A DNA stretch of 64,000 nt from Rhodococcus sp. 14-2470-1b (GCF_002259415.1 NZ_NPFY01000028.1:62001-126000); one strand, 5' to 3'. Shown: positions 1 through 9,609, counted from the first letter of the stretch. Notes: a model not told the origin generated them from the letters alone. Program-made: numbers and translations.

Positions 1-672
1 GTGTTGGAGAAGGCCGAGGCCTGGGGCAAGCACCTGCTTCACCGCTACGAGTCGGATCTGATCGTGCACATCCACCTCGGTCTGTACGGAAAGTTCACCG
101 ACCAGACGCCGCCGATGAGCGAACCGGTCGGTGCTGTCCGACTGAGGATGGTGGGCGAGAACTTCGGTACCGACTTGCGCGGACCTACGGCCTGCGAAAT
201 CTACACGGAGCAGCAGGTCGACGCTCTGCTGAGTCGACTCGGGCCTGATCCGATCCGGAAGGACGCCGATCCCGATCGAGCGTGGGACCGCATCTCGAGG
301 TCGAAAACGCCGATCGGCACTCTTCTGATGGATCAGAAGGTCCTCGCCGGAGTCGGCAACGTCTACCGAGCGGAGATCCTGTACCGGCACGAGATCAACC
401 CGATGCGTCCGGGCAAGGACATGGATCGAAGTGAATGGGACGCGATTTGGTTCGATCTGGTCGAACTGATGAAGATCGGTGTTCGACGCGGCAGGATCAT
501 CACGATCAGACCAGAGGACGACCACGGAGATTCCGGCTACGCCCCGAAACGGCCCCGCACCTACGTGTATCGCAGGGCGGGGCGTCCGTGTCGAATCTGT
601 GGCGCGGAGATTCTGCATTCGGTGATGCAGGCGCGAAACCTGTTCTGGTGCCCTGTCTGCCAGGCGACCTAG
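1..672 (+). CDS. Fpg/Nei-family DNA glycosylase, 5' end off the window
   Basis: DNA repair glycosylase/AP lyase that removes oxidised bases. The frame is open at base 1, so the true start and the catalytic N-terminal proline and glutamate lie upstream. Visible are the helix-two-turn-helix segment (GVGNVYRAEILYRHEINP, about residues 116-133) and a C-terminal zinc finger with Cys197, Cys200, Cys217 and Cys220 (numbering from base 1). The missing part should be roughly 40-50 residues. The segment resembles the actinobacterial Nei2 branch, but without the N-terminus MutM/Fpg cannot be excluded. It is transcribed toward the convergent gene at 698-1492. Confidence 0.85.
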   Translation: MLEKAEAWGKHLLHRYESDLIVHIHLGLYGKFTDQTPPMSEPVGAVRLRMVGENFGTDLRGPTACEIYTEQQVDALLSRLGPDPIRKDADPDRAWDRISRSKTPIGTLLMDQKVLAGVGNVYRAEILYRHEINPMRPGKDMDRSEWDAIWFDLVELMKIGVRRGRIITIRPEDDHGDSGYAPKRPRTYVYRRAGRPCRICGAEILHSVMQARNLFWCPVCQAT

Positions 673-697
673 CAGGTCAGGCGAGCGAGCCCGGACG

Positions 698-1492
698 TCA
701 GAGGTCGAACCCGCCGTCGAACATTCCGCCGCCGTCCCCACCGAACGAGTCGCTGCCGCCGTCTATGGCGCCGTACTCCTCGCCACCACCGGCGTCACCC
801 GAGTCGCCGAACTCGCCGTTGTCGGCGCTGCCGCCTTCGGAACCGTCACCGGCTCCGCTCGCGAACTCCTGTTCGCCGTAGCCGACTCCTGCCATTCCCG
901 AGAACATCGCCGAGAACAGGAACATCGATCCGACGCCCCAGGCGCCCGCGACGAGGGCGGGGCGCCACCACGGCTCGGAGTACCAGCCGGCCGGAACGGG
1001 ACGGCCTGCGACCTTGCCGCCTGGGTAGTAGTTGGGCGTGCGGTCCGACGGATTGGGCGAGGCCTCGACGTTGCGGCCTTCGAACTCGACCTTGCGGTCC
1101 TCGGTGACCTGACCCGCGGACTTCTGGCCGTCGATGCCCTGAATTTCTGGACCGGGGTCCATGCCCATCGCGATCCGCGCCGCGCGGATGTAGTAGAGAC
1201 CTTCCAACGCAGTCTGCTTGGCCAGCCGTGCCTGCTCGACCGTCTTGGCCTGGTCGATCTGCGATCCGGCGGCGATGTTGCGCTCGGAGGCGTCGGCGAG
1301 TGCCTGCTTGGAAGCAGTGTCGCTGCCGATCAGGTTGTAGACCTGCCCGCCGAGCCGTTCGATGGACTGGCGAGCATCTGCCTTGGCGTCCTCCAGTGTG
1401 CTGGCCGACTTCGCCGCCGCGTTCTTCTGACTGCGGACGACCAGGAACACGACTGCTGCGACGATGACGACGACGAGTAAGAGAGCTTCCAC
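698..1492 (-). CDS. Membrane-anchored DUF1542-like protein of unknown function
   Basis: Function unknown. With the GTG at 1492 (preceded by AAGGAAG about 8 nt away) the protein is 264 residues. It has an N-terminal membrane segment (about residues 3-19), an Ala/Gln-rich helical region (about 25-130) resembling the DUF1542 type, a Pro/Gly-rich stretch, a second hydrophobic segment near residues 175-200 (WWRPALVAGAWGVGSMFLFS) and a C-terminal tail of about 60 residues composed largely of Gly, Asp, Glu and Ser. An upstream in-frame ATG at 1564 would overlap the divergent gene's promoter and lacks a ribosome-binding site, so I reject it. The glycine-rich acidic tail suggests an envelope-associated protein; this is inference. 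Confidence 0.7.
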   Translation of the reverse strand: MEALLLVVVIVAAVVFLVVRSQKNAAAKSASTLEDAKADARQSIERLGGQVYNLIGSDTASKQALADASERNIAAGSQIDQAKTVEQARLAKQTALEGLYYIRAARIAMGMDPGPEIQGIDGQKSAGQVTEDRKVEFEGRNVEASPNPSDRTPNYYPGGKVAGRPVPAGWYSEPWWRPALVAGAWGVGSMFLFSAMFSGMAGVGYGEQEFASGAGDGSEGGSADNGEFGDSGDAGGGEEYGAIDGGSDSFGGDGGGMFDGGFDL

Positions 1493-1620
1493 TGTTACCG
1501 CTTCCTTGTGGGAATTTTTCAGGCACGTGCCCGATCGCCTCAGGACAAATCGGACACTTGTCACGATACGCGTGCCGATCGGTGCGCGAACGTACCGTCC
1601 GACGTGCTTCGATCGAGACT

Positions 1621-2373
1621 ATGACCCCCGAACGTCAGTTGGAAGTGCTGGAACTCGAATGCTCGAGGATGGGGGCGGTGTCGCTGGACGACGTCAGCGC
1701 CGACGTCCCGACCATGCCGGACTGGACCGTCGAAAAACTGATTCGACACGTCACGTTCGTCCATCGAATGGCGAGGTCCGCGTTGGCGGCGCCGGCCGAC
1801 GGCGGAATGGCGAATGTGCTTGCCGCGGTGGAGAAGCCCGAACGCGGACCTCGGGTGGTGGACGACTACCGCGAGTCCGCCGCCCTCGCGCTCGACGCCT
1901 ACCGCCTCGCCCCACTCGATCGCGCCGTCCCGACGTGGGCGGGCCCGGGTACCGCCGACTATTGGGTTCGGCGCCAGTTGCACGAAATCGCCGTGCACCG
2001 CTTCGATGCGCAGAACGGAATTCACATCCGTGGGGGAGCGGAGCCCGATCCACTAGACCCCGAGGGTGCGGCCGACGGAGTAGTCGAATGGGCCGAGGAC
2101 TTCCTGACAAGGGTTCCGCTGGAACAACTTCCACAACTCGCGGGCCGCACCGTCCATGTGCACACCGTCGACGACACTGCGATGGAACTGTTCCTCGACT
2201 TCGGCGGTGGCCGGGTGACGGTCACGCACGAGCACCGCAAGGGCGACGTTGCTCTGCGCGGTTCGGCCGAGGATCTGATGCTCGCAGTGTGGCGCAGGCG
2301 CCCGCTCGATGTGCTCGACGTCGTCGGCGACAGGTCGGTGGCAGAGGCGCTGTACGACGGTGTCCGGCTGTAG
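1621..2373 (+). CDS. Maleylpyruvate isomerase N-terminal-domain (DinB-like) family protein
   Basis: A 250-residue protein of the actinobacterial family that carries an N-terminal DinB/mycothiol-dependent-isomerase-like helical domain and a small C-terminal MDMPI-type domain. Visible features are the DWTVEKLIRHVTFVHRMAR helix near residues 39-57, the conserved VRRQLHEIAVHRFDAQ metal-site-like helix near 116-131, and a C-terminal GSAEDLMLAVWRR segment. Most members have no assigned reaction, and nothing nearby points to a maleylpyruvate substrate, so a function should not be assumed. The ATG at 1621 is chosen because an upstream extension to 1558 is basic and unlike the family. Confidence 0.75.
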   Translation: MTPERQLEVLELECSRMGAVSLDDVSADVPTMPDWTVEKLIRHVTFVHRMARSALAAPADGGMANVLAAVEKPERGPRVVDDYRESAALALDAYRLAPLDRAVPTWAGPGTADYWVRRQLHEIAVHRFDAQNGIHIRGGAEPDPLDPEGAADGVVEWAEDFLTRVPLEQLPQLAGRTVHVHTVDDTAMELFLDFGGGRVTVTHEHRKGDVALRGSAEDLMLAVWRRRPLDVLDVVGDRSVAEALYDGVRL

Positions 2374-2430
2374 AGCTGTCGGTCCTGGCTCGCCCGTCGG
2401 TGACGTTCCGGCGAAGGGGAGCGAGACACG

Positions 2431-2465
2431 AAAAAGCCCGCCGATCGCAGTGCGATCGGCGGGCT
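2431..2465 (-). terminator. Intrinsic terminator after tRNA-Gly
   Basis: A 15-bp perfect stem (2435-2449 with 2451-2465) is followed, on the minus strand, by a T-run from the AAAAA at 2431-2435. It lies immediately 3' of the minus-strand tRNA-Gly gene. Confidence 0.8.
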
Positions 2466-2470
2466 GTTCC

Positions 2471-2544
2471 TGGAGCCGATGACGAGAATCGAACTCGCGT
2501 AGCCTGTTTGGAAGACAGGGGCTCTACCATTGAGCTACATCGGC
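2471..2544 (-). tRNA. tRNA-Gly (anticodon TCC)
   Basis: A cloverleaf is readable on the minus strand. The acceptor arms GCCGATG and CATCGGC pair, the anticodon stem CCTGT/ACAGG holds loop CTTCCAA with anticodon TCC, and the T-arm has GTTCGATTC. The 3' CCA is encoded (2471-2473 on the plus strand as TGG). Length is 74 nt including CCA. Confidence 0.95.
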
Positions 2545-2745
2545 GTGCATGCGACGTTGATGGGATCGCCATCGGCGCCGCTTGCGATTCGAAACTCTAC
2601 ATAACCTCGGATCGAGAATACAAATTGCCTGCATGTAGAGTCTGTCGAGACGGATGCGGTGGCCCGCCCACGGGTACCGCTGGTGTCTGCTGTTCAATGG
2701 AGCCTGTAAGTTGATCGACGGGCGGCTTGAACAGCGTCGGTAAGA

Positions 2746-2819
2746 CGGGGTGTGGCGCAGCTTGGTAGCGCATCCGCTTTGGGAGCGGAGGGTCGCAGGT
2801 TCAATTCCTGTCACCCCGA
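2746..2819 (+). tRNA. tRNA-Pro (anticodon TGG)
   Basis: Acceptor arms CGGGGTG (2746-2752) and CACCCCG (2812-2818) pair. The anticodon stem TCCGC/GCGGA encloses loop TTTGGGA with anticodon TGG at 2780-2782, and the T-loop has GTTCAATTC. The discriminator is A2819. CCA is not encoded, unlike the neighbouring tRNA-Gly. Confidence 0.95.
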
Positions 2820-2829
2820 CAAAGATGAG

Positions 2830-2855
2830 ACCGGGTCCTCGAAGGGGCCCGGTTT
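2830..2855 (+). terminator. Hairpin terminator after tRNA-Pro
   Basis: A 9-bp stem (2830-2838 with 2845-2853, one G-T wobble) ends in TTT. It directly follows tRNA-Pro and precedes the tig leader. Confidence 0.6.
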
Positions 2856-2969
2856 CGCCGAGTGGTTCACTTCGCCGCTGGTTCACCGTCGCACGTGGTC
2901 GCGGTATGTCAGCGAGTGACGGTGAATCGGACCGACAGCACAGCACGACCACCAGAAGGAGCATGTCCC

Positions 2970-4346
2970 GTGAAGAGCACCGTCGAGCAGCTCAGCCCGA
3001 CGCGAGTCCGTATCAACGTTGAGGTGCCCTTCGAGGAGCTCAAGCCTGATTTCGACCGCGCCTACAAGGCACTTGCCCAGCAGATCCGCCTCCCCGGATT
3101 CCGTCCGGGCAAGGCTCCGGCCAAGCTTCTCGAAGCACGGGTCGGTCGCGGCGCAGTGCTCGAGCAGGTCGTCAACGACGCTCTCCCCGCCCGGTACTCC
3201 GAGGCCGTCAGCGCCGAGCAGATCAAGGTCATCGGCCAGCCGGACATCGAGATCACCAAGATCGAAGACGGTGACGAGCTGACGTTCACCGCCGAGGTCG
3301 ACATCCGTCCGGAGATCACGCTGCCCGATTACTCGACCATTTCGGTCGAGGTCGATCCGCTCGAGATCACCGACGAGGCAGTCGACGAGCAGCTCCAGTC
3401 CCTGCGTCAGCGCTTCGGCACCCTCACCGGTGTCGATCGCCCGGTCCAGTCCGGTGACTTCGTGTCCATCGATCTGTCCGCGACCGTCGACGGCGAGACC
3501 GTGGAAGAGGCGTCGGCCAACGGCTTGTCGCACGAGGTCGGTTCCGGTCAGCTCATCGAGGGTCTCGACGACGCCATCGTCGGCGTGTCGGTCGACGAGT
3601 CAAAGGACTTCACCTCCACCCTCGTCGCCGGTGACTACGCGGGCAAGGAAGCAGTCGTCACCGTCAAGGTTGTCTCCGTCAAGGAACGCGAGCTCCCCGA
3701 GGCCGACGACGAGTTCGCGCAGTTGGCCAGCGAATTCGACACCCTCGACGAGCTGCTCGCGGACCTGAAGACGCGTGTCGAGCGGGTCAAGAAGGTCGAG
3801 CAGGCCGGTCAGATCCGCGACAAGGTCCTGGAGACGTTGCTCGAGACCGTGGAGATCCCGGCTCCCGAGGCTGTCGTCAAGGCCGAGGTCGACAACCAGG
3901 TGCACGAGGCCATCCATGGCCTCGACCACGACGAGGCCAAGCTCGCCGAGCTGCTGGAGTCGCAGGGCTCCAGTCGCGAGGAGTTCGACAAGGACGTCAA
4001 GGAAGCGGCCGAGAAGTCGGTTCGCACGCAGCTGCTGCTCGACGCCATTGCCGAGGCCGAGGGCACGCAGGTCGGTCAGGACGAGCTCACCGAGCGGATC
4101 ATCTTCCAGGCTCAGCGCTACGGCATCTCGCCGGAGGAGTTCATTCAGCAGGTCCAGCAGGCCAACCAGCTCGGTGCAGTGTTCGCCGACGTGCGACGCG
4201 GCAAGGCTCTCGCCTCGGTCGTCGACCGCGTGAACGTCACCGACACCTCCGGTGCTTCGGTCGACACGACCGAGCTTTTCGGTAGCCCCGCAGACGCAGA
4301 AGAGCCTGCAGCAGGCGATTCTGCCGAGGGTGAACAAGAGAAGTAA
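2970..4346 (+). CDS. tig: Trigger factor, ribosome-associated chaperone / peptidyl-prolyl isomerase
   Basis: A 458-residue trigger factor that binds the ribosome exit tunnel and helps nascent chains fold. The N-terminal ribosome-binding domain contains the FRPGKAP signature near residues 43-49. The middle FKBP-type PPIase domain (about 155-240) is followed by a long helical C-terminal domain with an acidic tail. The GTG at 2970 is used because AGAAGGAG sits 8 nt upstream and the protein then starts with the family-typical [12 protein letters not shown]. Upstream in-frame sequence to 2862 overlaps the tRNA-Pro terminator region and is not conserved-looking. It is followed by its own terminator and the clpP genes, the usual actinobacterial order. 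Confidence 0.96.
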   Translation: MKSTVEQLSPTRVRINVEVPFEELKPDFDRAYKALAQQIRLPGFRPGKAPAKLLEARVGRGAVLEQVVNDALPARYSEAVSAEQIKVIGQPDIEITKIEDGDELTFTAEVDIRPEITLPDYSTISVEVDPLEITDEAVDEQLQSLRQRFGTLTGVDRPVQSGDFVSIDLSATVDGETVEEASANGLSHEVGSGQLIEGLDDAIVGVSVDESKDFTSTLVAGDYAGKEAVVTVKVVSVKERELPEADDEFAQLASEFDTLDELLADLKTRVERVKKVEQAGQIRDKVLETLLETVEIPAPEAVVKAEVDNQVHEAIHGLDHDEAKLAELLESQGSSREEFDKDVKEAAEKSVRTQLLLDAIAEAEGTQVGQDELTERIIFQAQRYGISPEEFIQQVQQANQLGAVFADVRRGKALASVVDRVNVTDTSGASVDTTELFGSPADAEEPAAGDSAEGEQEK

Positions 4347-4360
4347 CGCTGACAGCGAAC

Positions 4361-4398
4361 GACGGCGGTTCCGGGACTCCGGGGCCGCCGTCTTTCGT
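4361..4398 (+). terminator. Terminator after tig
   Basis: The arms GACGGCGG (4361-4368) and CCGCCGTC (4385-4392) pair and are followed by TTTCGTT. Confidence 0.75.
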
Positions 4399-4446
4399 TA
4401 GTGTCTGTATCAGGAACCAACGATCAGTATGGAAAAGGCAGGTACC

Positions 4447-5079
4447 GTGACTGTTCAGAATCCGGCGGCTTCGCACCAGCAGAGTCCCGTCATGACTTCG
4501 GCCGCTTCCGGCCTGAATCTCAGCGACTCGGTGTACGAGCGTCTGCTTCAGAATCGCATCATCTTCCTCGGTACTCAGGTCGACGATGACATTGCGAACA
4601 AGCTCTGCGCACAGATCCTTCTGCTGTCGGCAGAGGATCCCACGCGCGACATCTCGCTCTACATCAACTCGCCCGGTGGTTCGGTGACCGCAGGTATGGC
4701 GATCTTCGACACGATGGAATTCGCCGAGTGCGACGTAGCCACCTACGGAATGGGACTGGCCGCATCGATGGGTCAATTCCTCTTGTCGGCAGGCGCCAAG
4801 GGCAAGCGATACGCCCTCCCGCACGCGCGCATCATGATGCACCAGCCGTCAGCCGGTATCGGCGGTAGCGCCAGCGACATCGCGATCATGGCCGAGCAGT
4901 TCGCCCACACCAAGCGCGAAATGGCCGAGCTCATCGCGCTGCACACCGGACAGACCGTCGAGCAGATCACCGAGGACTCCGATCGTGACCGGTGGTTCAC
5001 GGCCGCAGCAGCGAAGGAATACGGCTTCGTGGACCACGTCGTCTCGCGCGCACGGCAGGCAGGCGGAGTCGGCGAGTAG
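4447..5079 (+). CDS. clpP1: ATP-dependent Clp protease proteolytic subunit 1
   Basis: One of two ClpP paralogues that in Mycobacteriales assemble into a mixed ClpP1-ClpP2 tetradecamer fed by ClpX or ClpC1. From the GTG at 4447 the protein is 210 residues with the catalytic triad Ser107 (GLAASMGQ), His132 (MMHQP) and Asp181 (DSDRDR). AAAAGG 8 nt upstream supports the GTG. An ATG at 4429 in the same frame lacks a ribosome-binding site, and ATG at 4492 is another candidate. The N-terminus is probably processed. clpP2 follows after 48 nt, so the two are likely cotranscribed. Confidence 0.95.
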   Translation: MTVQNPAASHQQSPVMTSAASGLNLSDSVYERLLQNRIIFLGTQVDDDIANKLCAQILLLSAEDPTRDISLYINSPGGSVTAGMAIFDTMEFAECDVATYGMGLAASMGQFLLSAGAKGKRYALPHARIMMHQPSAGIGGSASDIAIMAEQFAHTKREMAELIALHTGQTVEQITEDSDRDRWFTAAAAKEYGFVDHVVSRARQAGGVGE

Positions 5080-5127
5080 ATCGCCCTTCGAACTCCGTCC
5101 CTCGAAACCTCACTTCTTGGAGAAACG

Positions 5128-5769
5128 ATGACCAACTTGTTCGATCCCAATCAAATGCCGTCCTCGCGGTACATCCTGCCGTCCTTCGTCGAGCACTCCA
5201 GCTACGGCGTGAAGGAGTCCAACCCGTACAACAAGCTGTTCGAGGAGCGCATCATCTTCCTCGGCGTCCAGGTCGACGACGCGTCCGCGAACGACATCAT
5301 GGCGCAGCTGCTCGTGCTCGAGGGCCTGGACCCCGATCGTGACATCACGATGTACATCAACTCTCCCGGTGGATCGTTCACTTCGTTGATGGCGATCTAC
5401 GACACGATGCAGTACGTGCGTGCCGACGTCGCGACAGTGTGCCTCGGTCAGGCTGCCTCCGCAGCCGCCGTGCTCCTCGCAGCGGGAACACCGGGCAAGC
5501 GTGCAGCACTTCCGAACGCTCGCGTCCTGATCCACCAGCCCGCCAGCGGCGGAATCCAGGGCCAGGTGTCGGACCTCGAGATCCAGGCGGCCGAGATCGA
5601 GCGCATGCGTCGCTTGATGGAGACCACCCTCGGGCGCCACACGGGCAAGGATCCCGATGTCATTCGCAAGGACACCGACCGCGACAAGATTCTGACCGCC
5701 GAGCAGGCGAAGGAATACGGAATCATCGACACGGTGTTCGAGTACCGCAAGTTGTCTGCACAGAAGTAG
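5128..5769 (+). CDS. clpP2: ATP-dependent Clp protease proteolytic subunit 2
   Basis: The second ClpP subunit, 213 residues, starting at an ATG with TTGGAGAA upstream. The catalytic triad is Ser111 (GQAASAAA), His136 (LIHQP) and Asp186 (DTDRDK). In mycobacteria ClpP1 and ClpP2 form two different rings and the Clp ATPase docks on the ClpP2 face; the same is expected here. The alanines after the catalytic serine (ASAAA, against ASMGQ in ClpP1) distinguish it from its neighbour. The gene is downstream of clpP1 and ends before a strong hairpin. Confidence 0.95.
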   Translation: MTNLFDPNQMPSSRYILPSFVEHSSYGVKESNPYNKLFEERIIFLGVQVDDASANDIMAQLLVLEGLDPDRDITMYINSPGGSFTSLMAIYDTMQYVRADVATVCLGQAASAAAVLLAAGTPGKRAALPNARVLIHQPASGGIQGQVSDLEIQAAEIERMRRLMETTLGRHTGKDPDVIRKDTDRDKILTAEQAKEYGIIDTVFEYRKLSAQK

Positions 5770-5805
5770 CGATAGCGGGTATCTTCGCAGGACCGTGGCA
5801 CGGAG

Positions 5806-5836
5806 GCCGGAAGTCGAGCGAACCTCGGCTTCCGGC
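5806..5836 (+). terminator. Hairpin downstream of clpP2
   Basis: A 13-bp stem with one wobble pair (5806-5818 with 5824-5836) and a 5-nt loop, with no T-run. It probably ends or stabilises the clpP1-clpP2 transcript. The rest of the 291-nt gap before clpX (5770-6060) shows no ORF I can support and presumably carries the clpX promoter. Confidence 0.5.
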
Positions 5837-6060
5837 GCCCGGCATGCGGGGGCCGGTAGCGCTGGGGTGAGGGTCGGTTCCCGAGTTCCGAGAGAATTCG
5901 AACGACGAATCACCGGAAACAACTCGCCCTGATCTTCGGATCACGGGTACGGTCGCATCAGGGCTCAGGCGCTGTCGATCGAGAAGTTGCTCACGGTCGG
6001 GTCGGCATCCATTGGGTGTCGAATCGGCCAGACGCGGACAAGGAAGTAGGAACCTCGAAC

Positions 6061-7341
6061 ATGGCACGCATCGGTGACGGTGGCGATCTGCTGAAATGCT
6101 CGTTCTGCGGAAAGAGCCAAAAGCAGGTCAAGAAGCTCATCGCAGGTCCAGGGGTGTACATCTGCGACGAGTGCATCGACCTGTGCAACGAGATCATCGA
6201 GGAGGAGCTCGCCGAGTCGAGCGAGGTCAAACTCGACGACCTGCCCAAGCCCTCCGAGATCCGTGACTTCCTCGAGAATTACGTGATCGGGCAGGACACG
6301 GCCAAGCGCACGCTGGCTGTGGCCGTCTACAACCACTACAAGCGCATCCAGGCCGGAGACAAGGCTCGTGACGGTCGCGGCGAGAGCGTCGAACTGGCGA
6401 AGTCGAACATCCTGATGCTCGGACCTACCGGGTGTGGCAAGACCTACCTGGCTCAGACGCTCGCGAAGATGCTCAACGTCCCGTTCGCGATCGCTGACGC
6501 CACCGCATTGACGGAGGCCGGGTACGTCGGTGAGGACGTCGAGAACATTCTGCTGAAGCTCATCCAGGCGGCCGACTACGACGTCAAGCGCGCCGAGACG
6601 GGCATCATCTACATCGACGAGGTCGACAAGATCGCGCGCAAGAGCGAGAACCCGTCGATCACCCGCGACGTGTCCGGTGAAGGTGTTCAGCAGGCGCTAT
6701 TGAAGATTCTCGAGGGTACGCAGGCAAGTGTGCCGCCTCAGGGTGGCCGCAAGCACCCCCATCAGGAATTCATTCAGATCGACACCACCAACGTGCTCTT
6801 CATCGTGGCCGGCGCGTTCGCTGGGCTGGAGAAGATCGTGTCCGATCGTGTCGGCAAGCGTGGACTCGGCTTCGGTGCGGAGGTCCGCTCGAAGGCCGAG
6901 ATCGACACGCAGGATCACTTCGCAGAGGTGATGCCGGAGGATCTGATCAAGTTCGGGTTGATCCCGGAATTCATCGGACGCCTCCCCGTCGTCGCGTCGG
7001 TGACCAACCTGGACAAGGAATCGCTGGTCACTATCCTGTCCGAGCCGAAGAACGCGCTGGTCAAGCAGTACAGCCGCTTGTTCGACATGGACAACGTCGA
7101 GCTGGAGTTCACCAAGGACGCGCTGGAAGCTATCGCGGACCAGGCGATCCTGCGCGGCACCGGTGCTCGCGGCCTGCGCGCCATCCTCGAGGAGGTGCTC
7201 AACCCCGTGATGTTCGACATCCCGAGCCGCGACGATGTGGCGAAGGTCGTTGTCACGTCCGAGACGGTCAACGACAACGTGCTCCCGACGATCGTCCCGC
7301 GCAAGCCGGAGCGTCCCGAGCGCCGCGACAAGTCCGCGTAG
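6061..7341 (+). CDS. clpX: ATP-dependent Clp protease ATP-binding subunit ClpX
   Basis: A AAA+ unfoldase of 426 residues that recognises tagged proteins, unfolds them and threads them into ClpP. The N-terminal zinc domain has Cys13, Cys16, Cys35 and Cys38. Walker A is GPTGCGKT at residues 121-128, and Walker B ([10 protein letters not shown]) follows around 180. The RIGRLP-type ring segment is present as EFIGRLPVV, and a small C-terminal AAA domain is complete. The ATG at 6061 begins the usual [16 protein letters not shown]; an upstream in-frame ATG at 6016 would add a non-conserved extension. Confidence 0.96.
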   Translation: MARIGDGGDLLKCSFCGKSQKQVKKLIAGPGVYICDECIDLCNEIIEEELAESSEVKLDDLPKPSEIRDFLENYVIGQDTAKRTLAVAVYNHYKRIQAGDKARDGRGESVELAKSNILMLGPTGCGKTYLAQTLAKMLNVPFAIADATALTEAGYVGEDVENILLKLIQAADYDVKRAETGIIYIDEVDKIARKSENPSITRDVSGEGVQQALLKILEGTQASVPPQGGRKHPHQEFIQIDTTNVLFIVAGAFAGLEKIVSDRVGKRGLGFGAEVRSKAEIDTQDHFAEVMPEDLIKFGLIPEFIGRLPVVASVTNLDKESLVTILSEPKNALVKQYSRLFDMDNVELEFTKDALEAIADQAILRGTGARGLRAILEEVLNPVMFDIPSRDDVAKVVVTSETVNDNVLPTIVPRKPERPERRDKSA

Positions 7342-7363
7342 CGCGGAACAAGCGACAGACGAA

Positions 7364-7393
7364 AAAGGCCCGGTCGAATCAGACCGGGCCTTT
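7364..7393. terminator. Bidirectional terminator between clpX and the lactonase gene
   Basis: The arms AAAGGCCCGGTC and GACCGGGCCTTT form a 12-bp stem with a 6-nt loop. There are A-runs on the left and T-runs on the right, so it can terminate both convergent transcripts. Confidence 0.85.
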
Positions 7394-7410
7394 CTCGTGA
7401 ATTCTGCGGC

Positions 7411-8244
7411 TCAGCCGATCACGAACGCGTGCGCGTCGGGATAGGCGTCGAGCAGGGCGTGGCGCTCGGCCACCTCGGGATCGTGTCCGGGAACCACCAG
7501 GCTCGGAGAATCCGCGAGTTCGTTGATGCGGTCGAACGCGTAGTACATGCCCGGTACGTCGTGAAGGATCGCGAACGGTGAATCGTTCTCGATGTTCTCG
7601 TAGAAGTGACTCGCGTCCGAGGCGACGACTGCGTATCCGTCGGCTGTCTTGACGCGCACCACCTGCATTCCGGCCGTGTGACCACCGACGCGGTGTACGG
7701 ATATGCCCGGTAGGAGCTCGGCGTCACCGTCGACGAGTTGCAGCCGGTCGCCGACCGAACGCAGATGTGCGACATCCTTTTCCGAGTTGAGCCACTGTTC
7801 GCGAACGATCCGACGTGCCCACGGGCCGGTCCAGTACTCTAGCTCGTCGGCCTGCAGGACGTAACGAGCCTCGGGGAGGTCCGCGACGATTCCGGTGTGA
7901 TCGTAGTGCAAGTGCGTGAGGATCGACAGGTCGATCCGATCGGCGGCAATGCCCAGCGCTGCAACGAGTTCCAGTGGCGAACCGTGGTAATTCAGGCCGT
8001 CCATTCCTGCGGCGGTCTCGGGCGAGATTCCGGCATCGACGAGGATCGTGTGCGATGCGGAGACAGCCAGCCACACGTAGTACGCCGTCGGGTGTGGTTC
8101 CTGTCCTCGCCCGTCGCAGTAGTGGAAATGTTGCTCGCGTGTACCGGTTCGCGATGCGTACTGCACCGCGTAGAGACGGAAGTACTCGTCCGACGACGGC
8201 CGGATCGCGGACGCCGTCGGGGAGGTGTGGTGGAAGCTCGTCAT
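7411..8244 (-). CDS. Metallo-beta-lactamase-fold hydrolase, N-acyl homoserine lactonase-like
   Basis: A 277-residue binuclear-zinc hydrolase. Metal ligands are visible as HLHYDH (His111, His113, Asp115, His116), His189 (GGHTAG), Asp210 (SDASHF) and His254 (PGHD), the full set of the AHL-lactonase/glyoxalase-II superfamily. The family opens lactone rings of acyl-homoserine lactones, but related members hydrolyse other lactones. The gene lies 6 nt downstream of an MHS-family transporter gene, so it is probably cotranscribed with it. That context, beside quinate/shikimate genes, makes a catabolic lactone substrate as plausible as quorum quenching. Confidence 0.8.
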   Translation of the reverse strand: MTSFHHTSPTASAIRPSSDEYFRLYAVQYASRTGTREQHFHYCDGRGQEPHPTAYYVWLAVSASHTILVDAGISPETAAGMDGLNYHGSPLELVAALGIAADRIDLSILTHLHYDHTGIVADLPEARYVLQADELEYWTGPWARRIVREQWLNSEKDVAHLRSVGDRLQLVDGDAELLPGISVHRVGGHTAGMQVVRVKTADGYAVVASDASHFYENIENDSPFAILHDVPGMYYAFDRINELADSPSLVVPGHDPEVAERHALLDAYPDAHAFVIG

Positions 8245-8250
8245 AAGAGG

Positions 8251-9609
8251 TCACACCGTCGTCGGGACGGCCGCTGCCTCTCTCTTGGTGAGTCCGAGCT
8301 TCTCGGTGGGGACTCGGAACGTTTCGCGGGAGGTTGCGACGATGGTGATGTTGATGGCACAGAACACTGCCGTCACCACAGCCACCGGGAACCACGCTCC
8401 GATTCCGTCACCGGCGATCGCACTGGCGATGGTGGGTGCGAAACCTGCGATGGCGAAACCTATCTGGGTGCCGATCGCTGTTCCGGACAGTCGGACCTTG
8501 GCAGGGAACATCTCGCCGTAGAACGCGGGCCAGACGCCGCCGGTGGCACTGTGGACGATGCCGAACATCACGATGCCGAACGCGAAGATCAGTAGGTAGT
8601 TTCCGGTCGAGATGGACCAGAGGTACCCGAACATCAGAACCGCGCAGCCGGTGGAGCCGAAGATGAAGACGGGCTTGCGTCCGATGCGGTCGGAGAGTGC
8701 ACCGAAGAACGGGAGGGCGAACAGCGCCGCGACGTTGGCGAGCACTCCGACCCAGAGCATCGGTGTGCGCTCCAGCCCTACCGTGTTGACGGCGTAGGAC
8801 AGCGCGTAGACGCTGAAAATCGTACTGACAGAGGCGATCACGGCAGCGGACACGACGCGCAGTACTGCACGCCAGTGATCGGTGAGCAGAACCGAGAGCG
8901 GCATCTTCGGCTGTTCGCCAGTGGCGACCTCCTCTTCGAACACCGGGGTCTCGTCGAGCGAGCGGCGGATGAGGAATGCGGCGAGAACGACGAATGCACT
9001 GAGAAAGAACGGGATTCGCCAGCCCCAGGACAGGAGTTGCTCCTCGGGAAGCATGGCGACGGGGAGGAAGACGGCCGTTGCGAGGATCTGTCCACCCTGG
9101 GTGCCGCTGAGGGTGAAGCTGGTGAAGAACGCGCGTCGGTTGTCCGGGCTGTGTTCGAGCGTCATGGAGTTCGCGCCCGCTTGCTCACCGCCGGCCGAGA
9201 AGCCCTGGCACAGACGGAGAACGACGAGGATGATCGGAGCCGCGATGCCGATTGTCTCGTAGGAGGGAAGCAGGCCGACGCCGAGGGTGGCGACGCCCAT
9301 CAGCAGGACGGTGGCGACGAGCACTCGTTTTCGGCCGTACTGATCACCGATGTGCCCGAGGACCAGTGCGCCGAGTGGGCGGGCCAGGTAGCCGACGCCG
9401 AATGTCGCCAGGGCGAGCAGCGTGCCGGTGGCAGCACTCGAGCTCGGAAAGAACACTCGACCGAACACCAGGGCGGCTGCGGTGCCGTAGATGAAGAAGT
9501 CGTAGTACTCGAGTGCACTGCCTACCCACGCTGCGGTGGCCGCGCGCTTCGGGTTGGCAGTGGCCCGCCCACCGACGGGGTCGGGATGGTGCGTCACGGG
9601 ATCGCTCAT
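8251..9609 (-). CDS. MHS-family MFS transporter, shikimate/aromatic acid transporter-like
   Basis: A 452-residue, 12-helix major facilitator of the metabolite:proton symporter (ShiA/ProP-type) family. Visible signatures are EYYDFFIYGTAAALVF in helix 1, GDQYGRKRVL between helices 2 and 3, the long GFSAGGEQAGAN helix 4 motif and SDRIGRKPVF between helices 8 and 9. The ATG at 9609 gives MSDPVTHH, matching family length; upstream ATGs at 9666 and 9744 add improbable extensions. The likely cargo is shikimate, quinate or a related acid, given the TetR gene and quinate/shikimate dehydrogenase next door. It is the first gene of a two-gene operon with the lactonase-like hydrolase. Confidence 0.85.
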   Translation of the reverse strand: MSDPVTHHPDPVGGRATANPKRAATAAWVGSALEYYDFFIYGTAAALVFGRVFFPSSSAATGTLLALATFGVGYLARPLGALVLGHIGDQYGRKRVLVATVLLMGVATLGVGLLPSYETIGIAAPIILVVLRLCQGFSAGGEQAGANSMTLEHSPDNRRAFFTSFTLSGTQGGQILATAVFLPVAMLPEEQLLSWGWRIPFFLSAFVVLAAFLIRRSLDETPVFEEEVATGEQPKMPLSVLLTDHWRAVLRVVSAAVIASVSTIFSVYALSYAVNTVGLERTPMLWVGVLANVAALFALPFFGALSDRIGRKPVFIFGSTGCAVLMFGYLWSISTGNYLLIFAFGIVMFGIVHSATGGVWPAFYGEMFPAKVRLSGTAIGTQIGFAIAGFAPTIASAIAGDGIGAWFPVAVVTAVFCAINITIVATSRETFRVPTEKLGLTKREAAAVPTTV

